Of a stretch of DNA of 64,000 nucleotides, positions 1 to 13,213 are shown piece after piece. Where the stretch lies: positions 1,493,331 to 1,557,330 of the forward strand of contig CAADRB010000013.1 in assembly GCA_900708905.1 (NCBI GenBank), given 5' to 3'. The number at the start of each line of letters is the position of its first letter. Position 1 is the stretch's first letter. The notes beneath the pieces are model-generated. The model made no database searches, was not told the origin of the DNA, and saw nothing but the letters and a program-made list of their open reading frames with translations. This stretch comes from Hymenolepis diminuta. Taxonomy: Eukaryota > Platyhelminthes > Cestoda > Cyclophyllidea > Hymenolepididae. Position numbers and translations under genes: made by a program.

Positions 1-245
1 ACCCAACAAATTCGAGAAGAAATATTGAAATTACTTCTTAAATATCTGATATTAAGTGAATTCTAATGAATTCAATCGAGTTGTATAAAATTTAAACCGT
101 GTTTGTTGGTTTAATCAGTCTCCGCTTGGCTGTAACATATGCACGTAAATCGAATCTCTCATAGGTGAATCAGATTTCTAATGGACGACGGAAATTCGAA
201 CTTTCCAACATTGGAGTGTTAAGGAGTGGGGGAAATTAAGGCCTC

Positions 246-267
246 ACTAATACTAATTAGTATTAGT
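246..267. repeat. Perfect 22-bp palindrome
   Basis: The sequence ACTAATACTAATTAGTATTA plus GT equals its own reverse complement. It is followed by further TAGTAT units, so it probably grew from a short ATT/AGT tandem repeat. It could extrude a hairpin; no function is implied. Confidence 0.85.
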
Positions 268-1654
268 ATTAGTAATACTAACATTTTTGTTCATTTTTGC
301 TCAACATCATCCTTCTTGCACTAATTTACCGATTTCTCGGCATTCATAAGTTTTAAGATTCTCTAAATGTCACATTGATGCAAATATATGCGAAGCCATT
401 AACTGTTACCGTAATTCCAGCAGAACAAAGTTACTATTATAATCGAAATATCCGACTCAACTCAAGAACAATACATTCATTTAGATGTTACTGAAATTCA
501 AATACTTTCAGTTTTAGAAGTTGCAAGAAAAGGGTAATTTAGTCAGATAAGTGAAATAGTTCATTCTTTTTGGATTTATTTAAGTCCATTTCCCTAAATT
601 TTGTAGTCAGTAAAAATATTTATTCTAAATACATATGTAGTACCTGAGTACTCAGATTCATAGACCTATTCAGTCGCTTTAGGTCTACCGACCCATGTAT
701 CGTATAGCTAATGTAGTCTAAATATATCCTTACATCAATTAATATATACCAAGTAAATATGAAAAGGCATAACGTATAAGATATATGACAGATGGAAACG
801 AGAACCAAAAGTATTGCGATTACATTCCGCCATATATGTCAATTACTCTTCAAAGAATGGAGAATCAAAATAGGTCAACTACCTTATCGTATCTCATTTC
901 ACCTGCTACTCACAACTCGGAGCGTCCTCCTTCAATACTGGCACCTCCTCCTTCCCCCCTCCCCCAATTCCTCCTCCAACTCCCTCCTTCCTCCCCGTAT
1001 CCATTTCCAGTTGCCCAGTACACACCCGGTCATCTGGCTCGAGAAAAGCTCTGTTAGCCTTGGGAAGATCATTTGTTCTTTGAGATTGCATCAGAGCCTA
1101 ATTTGGTCTGCGTCCTCAGGTAATTTTATTTCAGGATTAAAGCAACTTTACACAACTCTTTTTCAGATTTCATTACCTATTAATGGCTTAGGGGTTATGA
1201 AGTCGACAGAGCTAAAAGCAGAAAATAACAAATGGCAACAGATAATTATTTCAGGATTGTGACTGATTATAGCAAACGTACTTAACTCAGAAATTTTGCA
1301 GAAAATGATATTGACATTAAATTCCAGGCGTTTTTAATTATTCCTAACGGACAGGGGCAGATTCATTGTCCCCCTTTGAAGAGAAAATGAAGCCTCATCA
1401 CTTATTTACTAAACAGATTTAATAAGTACAACTGATCATTCTGTCTTGTATCAACCCAATTGATCCTGCCCTAAACGCCCTACTGTGACAAACTTACCCT
1501 CCCCCCCCGCCTCACCATTTCTATTTTTCCCTCTGATATTCCCTAGTTCCGTACTGTGAGGATGTCTCTTCGTTATCTTCCTGCTTTATGCTTCTACTAG
1601 TACTAAGGCATGCATAATGGCATCAGAGATATAACACATTCTCCTCTCTGGATG

Positions 1655-1712
1655 TGCCCAAATGGGCATCGAACCTGTCACCTTTGACTTTGCAGACGAT
1701 CGTGCGATCTTA
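1655..1712 (-). other. Possible tRNA-derived fragment (B-box)
   Basis: On the minus strand the segment contains GGTTCGATGCC, an exact match to the RNA polymerase III B-box pattern GGTTCGANNCC, preceded by an anticodon-arm-like stretch containing CTGCAAA. The T stem, anticodon stem and A box do not pair or match well, so an intact tRNA gene is unlikely. A decayed tRNA or a tRNA-derived SINE head is the best reading. Confidence 0.25.
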
Positions 1713-2362
1713 TTAATAAAATGGATATAATTATATTTTCGGAGTTATAAAGTTGTATTAAAAGTTATTTTTTAAATGATACTATTATTTAGTTTACAAT
1801 AAAGAATGTGAACAGGCCCAAACGTAAAAAATAAGCTGTACTGTTAATTCATTTGCTTTCATTATCGTTTACTCTAAATGAGGCTGGTTAAATTGAAACT
1901 TTTTCCAAATTGTTCCTATTGGATAAAAATTGATCTCACAGTTGGTGAAGAAGTCGTCAACTCTGAATTTTATATTTTTATCGAGTTCTGGACATTTTTC
2001 GAGGCAATAAATTACTAAATTTGGTGACAATGGTAATATACTATCTCTACCGATTCTCTATCATGCCGCAGACCAAATTTTGCTAGATTCTTCTCAGTCT
2101 GTGGATCTTTCACAAATATTTAAGATGATTAAATGCCAACGTGAGAAAGAAGGCGTTTTTGATTAAAATTGATGGTTTAAAGCAGTTAGATGTTTTGAGC
2201 ACTTCTTTCTTATCTAAAACTGCATCACCACCTGTCCAATCTTCCTCAACTCCTGAAACTGCGATTCTGCAGCTGCTGAAGATATCTCTAGGAATGTCTG
2301 TAAATTCATCTACGATTTAAAAGCTGGGAAATATCCTGAATCGTGGTGTAATAAACACAACC

Positions 2363-2810
2363 GTGTTCACAGTCTATTTTGCCAAATGGGATGGGAAAAC
2401 CAGAGTTCACCGGATTCTGTTGAATATGAATGTGAGTCAAAATTTGTTCTGCAGAAGGAATTTGATAAACTTAGTTACTTTGAGCAAAACTGATCAAAGA
2501 ATTTTTTATTCTTTTAGTTTTAGCCCACTTCAACTGCCTGAAACTTGTGATCGAACATGATGAGGACTTAAATGACTTTGCAGGCCTTGCAAATCTCTAT
2601 TGTGATAAATTTATTCTCAAGTTTTGGCAGAAAAACAGTTCATAGGCCTTAATTTTATGTGAAAACTTTAAACGAAACCTTTTTTACCTCAATGAACTCG
2701 TCTGCAAAACTCATGGAAGAAGCTCTCAACGTAAAGCCGCACGAAATGATCAGAGGACATTGAACGTCACACGTGATTTGGCTCTAATTGATTCTGAAAC
2801 CATGACGACA
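2363..2810 (+). pseudogene. Gag-like capsid fragment of Ty3/gypsy element
   Basis: Two overlapping frames carry the signature of the retroelement Gag capsid found in many invertebrate gypsy elements. The first (2363-2560) begins with the segment FTVYFAKWDGKTRVHRIL. The second, from about 2526, reads CLKLVIEHDEDLNDFAGLAN, then DKFILKFW, an in-frame stop near 2644, and ends with a RDLALIDS-like stretch near 2775. A frameshift and at least one stop separate the parts, so this is a pseudogene. Identification comes from motif order together with the protease and integrase pieces downstream. Confidence 0.65.
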
Positions 2811-3089
2811 CGTCCGGTTCACAAAATTTCTGCATCTTTACCTAAATCTGAACAATCTGCGGCTCTCTTGAGTCCTTCTGCCAAGCAAAGAATAGCTTCA
2901 TATTGTTTACGCTGCCGGGATTGGTAGAACATAAAGAAGGTTGCCGCCTGCTGAACTGTCAAATTGTTTACAACTTGACCAAGATTAGTCAAGTTTTCCA
3001 TAAACTGAGTCACTGCGATAAATACAAACCGAGATACCCCAGATCAAATGGTCCTGCGGTCACCTTACGTATTGACACAAAGAAAGCCG

Positions 3090-3447
3090 AAAATCTATGA
3101 ATTTACAAATTAATGGGAAGCAGGTACGACTGCAACTAGGCACCGCTTCAAATGTTTCATGGAAGCTGCGGAATTCATTGGGTTGTACGAAACTACAATC
3201 ACTGTCGTTGTCTGTCACAAATGCCTCTGGTAGACCCATCAGACCGACCGGCAAACTCAAATGTGTTATTATTTTCAGTGATTTTGCAAGATCTAACACT
3301 GGCTATGTAGCACAGTCTTGTAGGTCGTGCATAAATAATACCTGCAGCCAGAAGTATCCTACTTTTAACTTTTTATTTACAGCTGGGAAAATGATCTCAC
3401 GTTCTCTGATCGTATCCACTAAATATCTTGATCAAGGAAGGTATTAG
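3090..3447 (+). pseudogene. Retropepsin-like fragment of Ty3/gypsy element
   Basis: The frame starting at 3097 encodes NLQINGKQVRLQLGTASN followed by a region rich in short hydrophobic strands (LSLSVTNASGRPI, GKLKCVIIF), as in retroelement aspartic proteases. The position where family members have the catalytic Asp of the Asp-Thr/Ser-Gly/Ala motif reads Gly (LGTAS), so the enzyme would be inactive even if translated. The upstream sequence (3040-3100) continues the same polyprotein in another frame. Confidence 0.7.
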
Positions 3448-3663
3448 CTATTTACACCATTTGCCATCTCAAGCGATCGGCGCAAATGGACGATAAATGC
3501 AAAGCATCGGACGAAATCGGTCTCGCAAAATCTGTTCCTCCATCATCGGGAACAATACCAAATGTGTCAGCTCAAAATTCGGGTAAGGCAAAACAAAAAG
3601 CTGCACTATTTTCTCACAGGCATTGTTTTATGGCCTCTCAAATAAAAGTTCTTTAGCCACACC

Positions 3664-4220
3664 TTGATCTCAGTCCTGTGGACCACTTCAAGGAATCTCT
3701 TATCTCATTCTTGTCGAATCCTACTCAAAGTAGACAGAGATTTACCTCTCAAATCCTCCACAATTGGCATCATCATCAACAGCCTCAGCCAGACATTTGC
3801 CACTTACGGCATATCGAAAATGATCCTGTCCAGAAATATCACCAAGTTCTCTTCTGCCCCATTTGAGGACTTTTATGATAGTCTCGATATCTTTCATTTT
3901 CCCTCGACTTAAATCTAATGTGGGGGGTGGGGGGGCCACAGAAAGATTCTCGACGCGCTCCTTTTCATGCATCTTGGCTTAAACGACTGCAGTCCTGCTG
4001 AAGCTCTTATAGTGCGAAGACCCAAGTGGATCCACAATTTCCTTCTTCCAAAGGACTCAACCATACACTGATTCCTAGTCCACCTTTAAACAGCAAGAAG
4101 ACTCTTGCATAGCAGCCCATATGCGCTATTATCAACCAATTGGCCCACGGCAGAAGGTTTCGTCAGAAATCAGCAAGATTGCGTGCTATTTGAATTGGAT
4201 GTCGGTAACCGAACTCGAAA
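3664..4220 (+). pseudogene. Integrase fragment of Ty3/gypsy element
   Basis: The frame ending at 3912 contains FATYGISKMILSRN then FSSAPFEDFYDSLDIFHFPST, the core of a retroviral-type integrase around its second catalytic Asp. That position reads Arg (SRN), and a stop follows. Further pieces appear downstream in shifted frames: SPAEALIVRRPKWIHNFLLPK at about 3988-4055, and LFELDVGNRTRK at about 4187-4222, matching the C-terminal end of gypsy integrases. Several stops and shifts interrupt it, so it is dead. Confidence 0.75.
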
Positions 4221-4262
4221 AAGGCTATTAATTTTTTCCAAGAAGGATAACAGTAAAAATTA

Positions 4263-7200
4263 TATGTTATTGTTAAGTATTTATAGAAATTACATTTTCT
4301 TCTTTAAATAGAGCAATTTCTTAATTTTTTAAACATTAAGTCTTCTCGCAATTGGCGATGTGAGATTTACTCAGTAAAGTCGTCCACATTGGATTTCCTC
4401 TTTTAATCGAGTTTTGACTATTTTGTGGGCAGTAAGTTGCTACCGTTATTGTAAAATACTTTCATTACTTTTAAAAGTCAAACGTCTTGGCAATTTCTCT
4501 ATTCATACTCATAAAATTTTCCCTACCATCTATCAAAATTCAGCTAAATGTCCATCAATTTAAACTCAAGGACTTGCTCAATTAGCAAGAAAGTAAAAAG
4601 GATTTTTATAGATACTGTGACTTAAGATACACCCAGTCTTCCACAAGTTCCAGCTTTTTCAAACTTATGCAAAGTAAGAAAAGATTATGGCTAATCTGTC
4701 TTCTAAACTAAAGCCAGTTATAACACAGATTTCAAGTCATTAATTTTAAAACAAGGCCTAAAGCCGAAATACTCTAAATTACAGGTCCCTTTATATTATT
4801 GATCATGAAAAAGGGCAAATCCTTTACGTTTTAATTATCAAAGAGCAACATTGAATGAGGAACCGCAAAATGACACTAATTTTAAAAAGGAGGAGAGGGG
4901 TGGCGTAGAGGTGGGCGTTGAGACATACAGTTTAAGAGTTTTACTTTGTCTGAACTCTGAATGCTTCAAATTTTTCACTTTTTGTATGAAACGTAATACA
5001 GAGAATTAATGCCTCAAGTTTTAGGTTTAAACTATTAAATTTTTGCCTAAGGTCACGTCTGCGATATTTGGAGGTCATTTAACTGAGTGACCAATTCATT
5101 TGATAGTTATGCCATCTCAGATAAAAAGGATCAGACAAATGAGACGACCAAAGATGTCAGTATCCACTTAATTTAATTTGATATTTTAAATCAGAAGGCA
5201 CGATAATGAAGTATTTATTGTGACTACTGTTGGCAGAGTCAACGGAAATTGCAATACCTAAAGTGAAATTGTGATACACAAATGTATCATGATGTTTTCT
5301 ACGATCCTATTAGGCTCTCAATTTTGAGTTAATAAATCTCATGATAGTTTACAAAGTATAATCTAGGAGTGCCAAATGCAGGGAGGAATAAATGTTTGTA
5401 TCATTTTGATCCGATCATTCTTTCATTTTACAAAAGAGGATGATGCTCTCCGCTTTCGATCAAAGTCATTTATTTGAAGATTTTATAAACAAGTATAAAT
5501 AACTGAAGCGCTGAATATAACTTCACAAGTGCTCCGTTGTGTAATAATGACCTTATATTGCAATCTGAATGTTTATTAAATTCACCTTGAGTAAACACAA
5601 TTTACCGAGTCCAGCTAACTTAACAAGTTTACCTATCTCATACCTGCTAGACTAAGTTCGCAAGCTACTGAATATCAAATAAGATCACTTTGTTGTCTCA
5701 ATTTTTGGAAGGAAAAAACAAATTGAAGTTGCAAAATTGATCAATACGCGCACTGAATATCGTAGAGAAACGGCTGCTGAAATCCAGTAAATGATTCATA
5801 AAATTTGAATTTTTGATCGTAACCACCCATTAAGTGAATATTACTCAACCCGAGTGCATACATCAAAGGAAGTAGGACTCTGACACCATAATGTTGCTCT
5901 CAGTATCTTTTAGATCCGTCTCTTATTATTTATCGAAATTTTCGTTATTTGGTGTCAGCCGCCTCTAGTAAATCAAAATTGTGAAATGTTACTGAGAGTA
6001 AAAATAAATATTATTGCAATGCATTAATACATTAATAAAATTAAATTAGTAGAAATTACGTTCGACTGATTTATTTGAGCATCTAGTTATCAGGATGAGC
6101 TCTTATCAATATTCAACACAAGATATCCTAAGTTCGAACTACATACGTTGACTGACAGATAGGAGTATTTGAAGTGATAGTCAAGGAATCATGAGAATTC
6201 CATATCAATCACTGGAGTTTACACAGACAACACTCCCCTCTATAATCATCAAAATCGTACCTTCTATCTTACCAAACGCTTGTTTTGAAACCGATTACAC
6301 TTCCCAGAGGTATTTTCTCTGCATGGATCTAGAGTTACTCACTTTTAGTAGGTGAATTTTTTGTCAAATACATTATCTTCCTCCTGAAGTTTTATACATT
6401 ATCCTAGTCCTCACTTTAATTTTTGATTTCATAATCTGACATTAAACGAATTCCTCCGGAACACTTCTAGACTTTCAACTGTTTTTATATAAACATCATA
6501 ACACATAATAACTCCACGACGTACTTGAAATTTTATAGAACTCACGTCAAAAACCACATACATGTTCAAAATTTTCATTTTCTTTCCTAAAATATTTTAA
6601 ATTAAAATAAAATAAAATTGATTTTTGCACATTGACATGATTGCACGGAAGTAGCCTCAGGTTGAGTATTATGTTGTTTTGATACAGTAGTAAGTATCTA
6701 ATGTCTGTATTATCTCGGAGAAGTGTAAGACTGTAAAATTTCAAACCAATAAGGTTTGATAATGCAATCTTTCTTTCTCCAGTTTATTTCAATCAGAATA
6801 TTTGATATTTAATCTCTCATTATGTTTAAATTTCCAGTGAATTTATGGAACAATGGCTATGATGATATTATGGTAGTGCGTGCTGTGCGAAGTGGCACAA
6901 CATCGAAGGAATAAATTGCATTACTCTTGTCACTAGAACAGTTCAGAGGTGGCAGTGAAGCCATCCCATATTACTTTTAAGCAGATTAAGTTGACATACA
7001 CGTTATTCTTTGTAAGAGTCAGCCATGTCGGTTACCAATATCTCCGCTCGATGACTGGCATCTGTGTGAGTTGCCTTATGCGCACACTTGGACCGCCTGT
7101 CGTCGAGATCTTGTCATTTTCAATTGCAAAGGTGTTGATTGACATCTGCTGTCTACAAAAATTCCTTTGCATATAATCAGAGACTTCCACCAATATTCTG

Positions 7201-7992
7201 TAGGTCATGACCCCTTAATTACCCTTCTTTCGCTCCGTTTTCATGAAATACATCAGCGGGTTGTTAAATAACCCAGTATTCTTTGTCTTTATATATGATT
7301 TGGTTTTAAATAATGTGTCAGTGTAACAGAAGTCTTACGTAGTAATGAGCATATTTGCTCAGAGGTTGTAACAATAACCAAAGTTATGTAGTTAAATGAT
7401 TTTCGAATGCTATCATCTATACTAATCTATCAAAAATTATGACCGGACAAGCCGCTAAATAAAAAATGAAATTTTTATTTTGAAAATATATTAATTTCTT
7501 TTGAAAAATTTTAACATTTCAATTTAAGCCCTAGAACGGCCATTGGCAGAATAGTGATACGTGTAAATTGGGCTTGTGGAATGTTCAAGAAATCAGCAGA
7601 GAATTTAAACCCAATTAGGTTCTCTCTCGGCTCGAATCCAGAAACCTTACAAATCACTGTAAAGTTTAAGTCGTTGAATACAAAGATAAGTTAGACTTCA
7701 AACTAAACAATACCAGACAGTTCTGACTCTCTTTGAGGGAGAATGAAGTTTTATGCAGAACTAGTTGAACTCAACTGGGATATTGGACAGGCAATATTAT
7801 AAGTCCTTGTTAGAGCAAGCTCTAAGTACAAACTTAAACTTGATTCAGATTTGATCCAAGTTTTGGAGAAAGTTCAAGGTGAAAGTATATATCGTAAAAA
7901 TAATAATCTGAGATTTTTTTAATTTAAGCCTTTGAAACCTCAATAGGACACGTTGGATCACATCAGTTAATTTGTTATTCGCGAATTACGTG
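4263..7992. other. Intergenic, nothing recognisable
   Basis: AT-rich sequence with many stops in all frames. I see no exon with convincing splice sites, no RNA gene and no long repeat. Short open frames at 6949-7176 (plus) and 6547-6744 (minus) have no support beyond length. Confidence 0.6.
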
Positions 7993-8400
7993 TGTAGTGG
8001 ATACTGCACCAATAAGTCCTTTGCTACAGCAAGGTAATCCTCCTAAGCAGTCCAAATAGCGTCTAGCAGAGTCCTCTATTATAAATTTGCTCCCGAAATT
8101 AGCTAGGCTGCACCCAAAGTAGCGAGAGCAAGAAAAGTGTTGAGCAGAGAGGATTTACTGATCCGTAAGCGATGAAACAGAAAGAATTTTATTATATGAA
8201 CAGAGCTCCTTATGAGTCGCTGTCCACGAGCTTCGTACTCAAATACAAACAACGCTAAGCTGCAGGGATATTGATTACTGACTGGCTGGGAAGGCCTCTG
8301 CACGCGAACTCCACACGGATCGAATTTCTGGAAATAATTTAGCAAGGATCGAACTACTCTGGAGCAGTAAAGCGCGGTGTCTATTTGCCAATGCATTTCA
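7993..8400 (+). repeat. Dispersed repeat family B, copy 1
   Basis: The copy begins TGTAGTGGATACTGC and shares ordered blocks with copies at 13.2 kb and, inverted, at 40.2-40.6 kb: ACCAATAAGTC, AGCAGAGTCCTCTATTA, TTGCTCCCGAAATTAGCTAG, CACCCAAAGTAG, GCTGCAGGGAT and AAGGCCTCTGC. Divergence is substantial, roughly one third of positions by eye. Starting TG suits an LTR, but no paired repeat or internal coding was seen, so the family type is open. Confidence 0.7.
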
Positions 8401-9047
8401 AAGAATAAAAAAGAAATTCAAAGGAATGCAATTGGAACATAAAAGATATTATTTTAGCCAAAAGTTAAAATTTAGAGTGCCTACATATTGAACAACTAAA
8501 CACCTTGATCAGCAACGAGGAGAATAACTTCATTTGAATTTTTATTTGCAGGAGTTTCGATTCTGATTATTGTAAATATCAAAATTCTTTAGTGGACGAT
8601 AGAGTTTAAATAAACTCTTAATTCATTTGCGGTTTTTATTTTGGAAAATGTCTGAATACAGAAGGCAGAAGAAATTGACATTAGGGAAAAGAGAATTAAG
8701 AACGGAGAAAACAAAGATAATTCGAACCAGAGCATCTTCTGTCATATTTTTAAAATTCTGCAAGTTGTCTCTTTGCACAAAATGATAGATATTTATAATT
8801 AATAAAATCTAATTTCTTGGATCAACCCCTTAACTCCTGAAAGAGTTCATCCCCAAGAACCTGAACAATATTACCTTTGTTGATCCCCTATAAATAGTTC
8901 CTCAAGTAATTCAAATCATTTGAAAAATTCTGCAACCAAAAGAGTTGAATGCGGCTAAAAATATATGAAAAATTTATTTGAATACATCATGTGTGTAATT
9001 AAAAAATTGGTCATGCAACCAACCTCCTAACTTTTTCCTATCCTATG

Positions 9048-9419
9048 TTAGCTTTCTTTTGGTACTTCCAAGACCAGGGCTCCTCTGCGAAATACAAGAT
9101 GAGGAGAAACAGACGTTGCTTTAGAATGAATCTTTGCAATCAAAAGTAAAGAAAAGAAGAAATCAGATATTTGAATGCGAATATTGAGTTTTGTAGGTCT
9201 CTCTAATAGAGGTTCTTGAACTTGAAGGATAAGCGCTATATAGTCCACTTCGTGTTTTAGATATGATCTTTCAATAAAAGTACTTATTATTTTTGCTATA
9301 GTTCGTGCAAGCTCTACTCTGCTACAGAACATGGGACTTAATTTAGCCAAAAACTTTACTACTATTAGGGTTAAGAACACTTGTGCTCTTAAAGTAAAGG
9401 AGTAGATATGAATTTTTAC
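9048..9419 (-). CDS. Weak candidate terminal exon, unknown product
   Basis: A minus-strand frame open for 124 codons ends in TAA at 9048-9050. Its last 110 codons read like an ordinary helical protein (for example VELARTIAKIISTFIERSYL, then LVFRRGALVLEVPKES at the end), with an AATAAA on the same strand about 70 bases past the stop (plus strand TTTATT near 8975). No ATG starts it, so it would need an upstream exon. I recognise no family. A few frames this long are expected by chance in 64 kb this AT-rich. Confidence 0.2.
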   Translation of the reverse strand, partial: VKIHIYSFTLRAQVFLTLIVVKFLAKLSPMFCSRVELARTIAKIISTFIERSYLKHEVDYIALILQVQEPLLERPTKLNIRIQISDFFFSLLLIAKIHSKATSVSPHLVFRRGALVLEVPKES

Positions 9420-9563
9420 TCAAGTAATTATTGATTCTTTGATGAAGGTGTTTCTCTATCAAAAGTGCACTGCATCTTCCGACTGACACCCAGAAAAGCG
9501 TGATTCAAATCATCGAACACAAAATTTGAACATATTATTTAATGCTCCTTTTCACTTCAAGCA

Positions 9564-9569
<6 letters not shown>

Positions 9570-9599
<30 letters not shown>
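9570..9599. repeat. (TA)15 microsatellite
   Basis: Uninterrupted TA dinucleotides, preceded by an imperfect CATATATG stretch. Confidence 0.95.
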
Positions 9600-9601
<2 letters not shown>

Positions 9602-12600
9602 CGCATATCTGCACGGCATAATATATTCATAATGTCCGCTTGGAGGGGAGAGCGGGTGTTTGTGTTTAGAACTGCCGAAAATTTTATACACCTTTTAACG
9701 ATAAATATTTATTTATAGAAAGCTGCAAAGAATGTTTGACATATTCATTACCACCACATGGTCAAAGCTCTAATGGCCAAAATTAATCTCAGAATAACAA
9801 TGGCGTAAATTTTCAGGAGTCTGCAACTTATTCTACATCTCACGATTCTCTAGTAGTTAAAAGGGAATTTAACGTATCTGTATTGTTAAATATATTAGAG
9901 AAGGGGATGGATTCATTGGATCTCAAAATGAATCAACTTTTTGTGAACAAAAATTCTCTAGTCATGTTGTGAATTATCAAATCAAATATTTTCTATGAGA
10001 CTCAATTCTCCCACTCTAAACGGATTTCAAAATGATAATTCAGCCAATAGTACTCCCCTAACCAATTCAGCCTATGCTCACCCACCTATTCCGACATTCT
10101 TACCTGGTGGTTAATCGAAATTAGGTTTTTTATCACAATAAATTTTCATTTTGGCATTTGTTCTTGGATGATATTTCGCCTAACGAGCGTTACTTTCACT
10201 CCGAGCAACCGGACCAAACTCACCTCTACAGAGGTACAGCCCTTTACGACTCAAATATTTAAATTATAAACAAGTGCGTGAAATTGCGCACGACCTATAC
10301 CCTAACCAATCCATTTACCCGTTAGCAATATTCCTTTGGTCACAACCGTGACCTACGAACATTTTATCCTGACCCGTGGAAAAAGGAAAAATTCCTTTGG
10401 TGGGAATATTGCACTCGACGTAAATTAAAACTTATATCACAAAAATGACGTCACATCTAGAATACTTTTGTACAGGCGAAAGTATTAAGAAATAGTAAAA
10501 CTGTCATTAAAATTTTGGAGCTTTTTTCGGCACGCGTTTTGTAGAATTCCGTACTTATGGTGGAAAAGTCAGTTCAAACCACTTTTATTATTCACACCTG
10601 AATGATTTATTCTTTTAGATTTACTAAATTCGACTATTTATGTTAGATACTTGTTCTTTTATGAGGTTTTAATGTGGTTTTGACGAATAGTTAATAAATG
10701 AAGTAAAATCTCTTTACCTCTCCCCCTTCATAATTCCACCACACTGCTAAAAACTTCTTTCAACTCCGATAGACAGACTATGATGTTCAATAAAAACTTT
10801 TCTGATGCATAAGGAGAATCTTCACTCTCTAATCTTCTCTAATTGGCACCATCTCAGATTGAATTTGAAAAAATGCAGATCAAGAACGTATTGAGTGCAC
10901 CCAAGAACCTGTGCATGAATGCCAATTCTAGCTAACTGTGATATTCAGTTGGCTACAGATAAACTGCGTGGATAAATGATGAAGGAGATACGGAGAGAAT
11001 AACTACCTTTTGGAAACAACAGGATCTAAAAAGTATTCTCCACCGCATATTTAGTGTAGTATATATATTTAGGTGGAACAGCGACAGGTGTAATAACCTG
11101 CCAAGTGGAAGTGGATTGTGAAATTTGGAGATCTTGGTCCTAAAACTGAGGATTTCTGCATAACCAAAGTTACGATTGGTGTCTCTCTGACCATTAGGTC
11201 TTCATGACTTGAGTATTCGGAAGTATTCCGTTCAGATAAAGCTTAGGTTTTTAGGAGCCTAACTGACCGTCACAGAAGTTGAGTCTCAACGGCGAAGGTT
11301 TGTATTTGTCTGCTTTTTTATAATTCTGTGTCTTAAAAATTGGTTTATATCTATTTAGTTATAGAAAAATTGATAAACCCGATCTCACCAAGGTCGAAAG
11401 ATTGGTTGCTACTACCACATTAGATTTTCAGAGCTACTTGTAGACATAAAGTGCGATTTGTAACTATGGCGTCTAACATTTTAATAGCAGAGAACCTCAC
11501 AGAATGATACAAACGTAAATGAATTTACCAACGTAGGACTCAGTAGACTTCAGCGAAGGGAAACTTTAATTAAATGGTTGACCCCATTAACTTTATAATA
11601 TCCATGCGTTTAGATGTTCTCTCAGGATCAAAATTTGTTGTTCTATTCACTTTTTCTAATTTTAATGGTCCACAAGGCGAATTCATCAAGTATTTAGTCT
11701 TACCGGGTCGTCATGGCTAAACAGCTATGTCAGTTCCTATCTCTTAAAATGTCAATCTCCAAATTAAGTGAATCTGAGCAAAAATTAGCAAAGACTTTTA
11801 GTGCCCAATTTCTGACTTCTCTAGCCCACATAAGGGGATAGTTGAAACGCTACATATCGGAATGTCTTCCTTTATGTTGAAATTAGACTCATTGCGAGTA
11901 TCCTCAAGTGATATTTTAGAAATGCAAAAACGCATATTCTTCTAAGCTAAGTAGAAAAGGATTAAAAATCCCGCTCCACTTTTGCTAAATCTCCCCGCCC
12001 TTACCCTCTTTCTAAGAGAGGGTATATAGGCTAATTTGATCGGGCTTCTAAAGTTACATTACTGTCGGATTAGAGCAACTTTAGCACGATTACAACAATT
12101 ACTGAACTCTTTCAGTTTGGAACGATCAAACATAATTATGCGAAAGTATGCGTTTAATAAGCCTCTGAAAATTCATTTAAATTTTATTTTAAATTGATAC
12201 CAACTCAATAAACTTGATTTTTTTTACATTTTTTGCCAGGAGAATCAAAATATTCATCTGGTTTTCTGAATCGTCAAGTCTTATATAAAGCCAACAAAAA
12301 AATTGTTCCACTGGGAATGTAAATACGCAAATGACCAGATTTATTTCGCTTTGTTTCCCTTTCTCTAGTTGTCTTTTAAAGTTAAATTTTCTAACTTTAA
12401 TTTATCTTAAAATAACTCATTTAATGAAATTTTTAAACGAAAACTAGTTTTATATTTTAGTCACATGCCAAAACATAAGAAAGTGTTAAAATGCGGAAAT
12501 TCAAAATAAATATCACATTCACCAAATAGAATTAATTTGATTAGGAAAAAAATCTAAATACTTTAAATTCGACTCATCTTCATTTATTGACACAATTTTT

Positions 12601-13213
12601 GCATTTTTAAAATATAAGAAAATAAAAAGTTTCAAAAAATATTGAAAATTCTAGTGAAAAGTTAGTTTAATAAAAGCTTTATTATTTTTTATTACAAAAG
12701 TCATTGTACCTTATTTATTTATTATTTTACAATATTGACTATTGATTAAAATGTACGCTAAACCCTAAATTAAATGAAACTGTAAACAGAACTGATTTGA
12801 CCCATCAAATGTTTGTTTATGACATAAAATTCACCAGTGACAATGTTGTCTTCAATGTTGTCAAAAGATAAAGTTTGTCATATGTAATGTTTGTTCAAAA
12901 GCTCACTTGAAGTTTCTTTCTAAATATTTTCAAATTATCAAGGAGCTAATAAATAAATTAATTTGATTAACCCCCAAAAATGCAGCTAATTATTTGGGAA
13001 AGGGCCGTATTAGCTGAATGTTGAAGCATGGACTTATTTTTCTTTGCAATACTTAGGTATAAAAGAGGATTAGTTAAATAAAGTTGGTGAATATTTTAGT
13101 TAAATAAATTTAATAGATTAAAATATCCCTCGTTTTAAAGAATGAACAAACATTATATTCCCTTTAGTTGGAATAGCCTGTTTCACATTATCTCTTGAAT
13201 GAATGCTAGAGGC

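Larger units (their letters stand above)
1..2080. other. Gene-poor AT-rich stretch with low-complexity tracts
   Basis: I recognise no gene here. A 22-bp palindrome lies at 246-267 and a strongly polypyrimidine, C-rich tract at about 943-996. An ATG-started open frame of 156 codons (792-1262, plus) crosses the pyrimidine tract; its product is low in acidic residues and matches nothing I know, and the tract itself removes stop codons, so I do not call it a gene. A second C-run is at about 1499-1508. A tRNA-like fragment is listed separately. Confidence 0.6.
2083..4262 (+). mobile_element. Decayed Ty3/gypsy-type LTR retrotransposon, internally deleted
   Basis: Fragments of gag, retropepsin and integrase occur in the expected order on the plus strand, separated by frameshifts and stops. 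Gag-like capsid pieces lie at about 2363-2560 and 2526-2810, a cysteine-rich zinc-knuckle remnant near 2900-2945, a retropepsin-like piece at 3090-3330, integrase core pieces at 3720-3912 and the integrase C-terminal region at about 3965-4220. The 330 bp or so between protease and integrase are far too short for reverse transcriptase and RNase H, so those are deleted. I could not find flanking long terminal repeats. The copy cannot encode working enzymes. Confidence 0.75.
8401..13213. other. Intergenic, AT-rich; one weak exon candidate and a (TA)n tract
   Basis: Apart from the (TA)n tract and the weak minus-strand open frame listed separately I see nothing supportable. The part around 12.1-13.1 kb is especially AT-rich. 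No RNA gene or long repeat is evident. Confidence 0.55.
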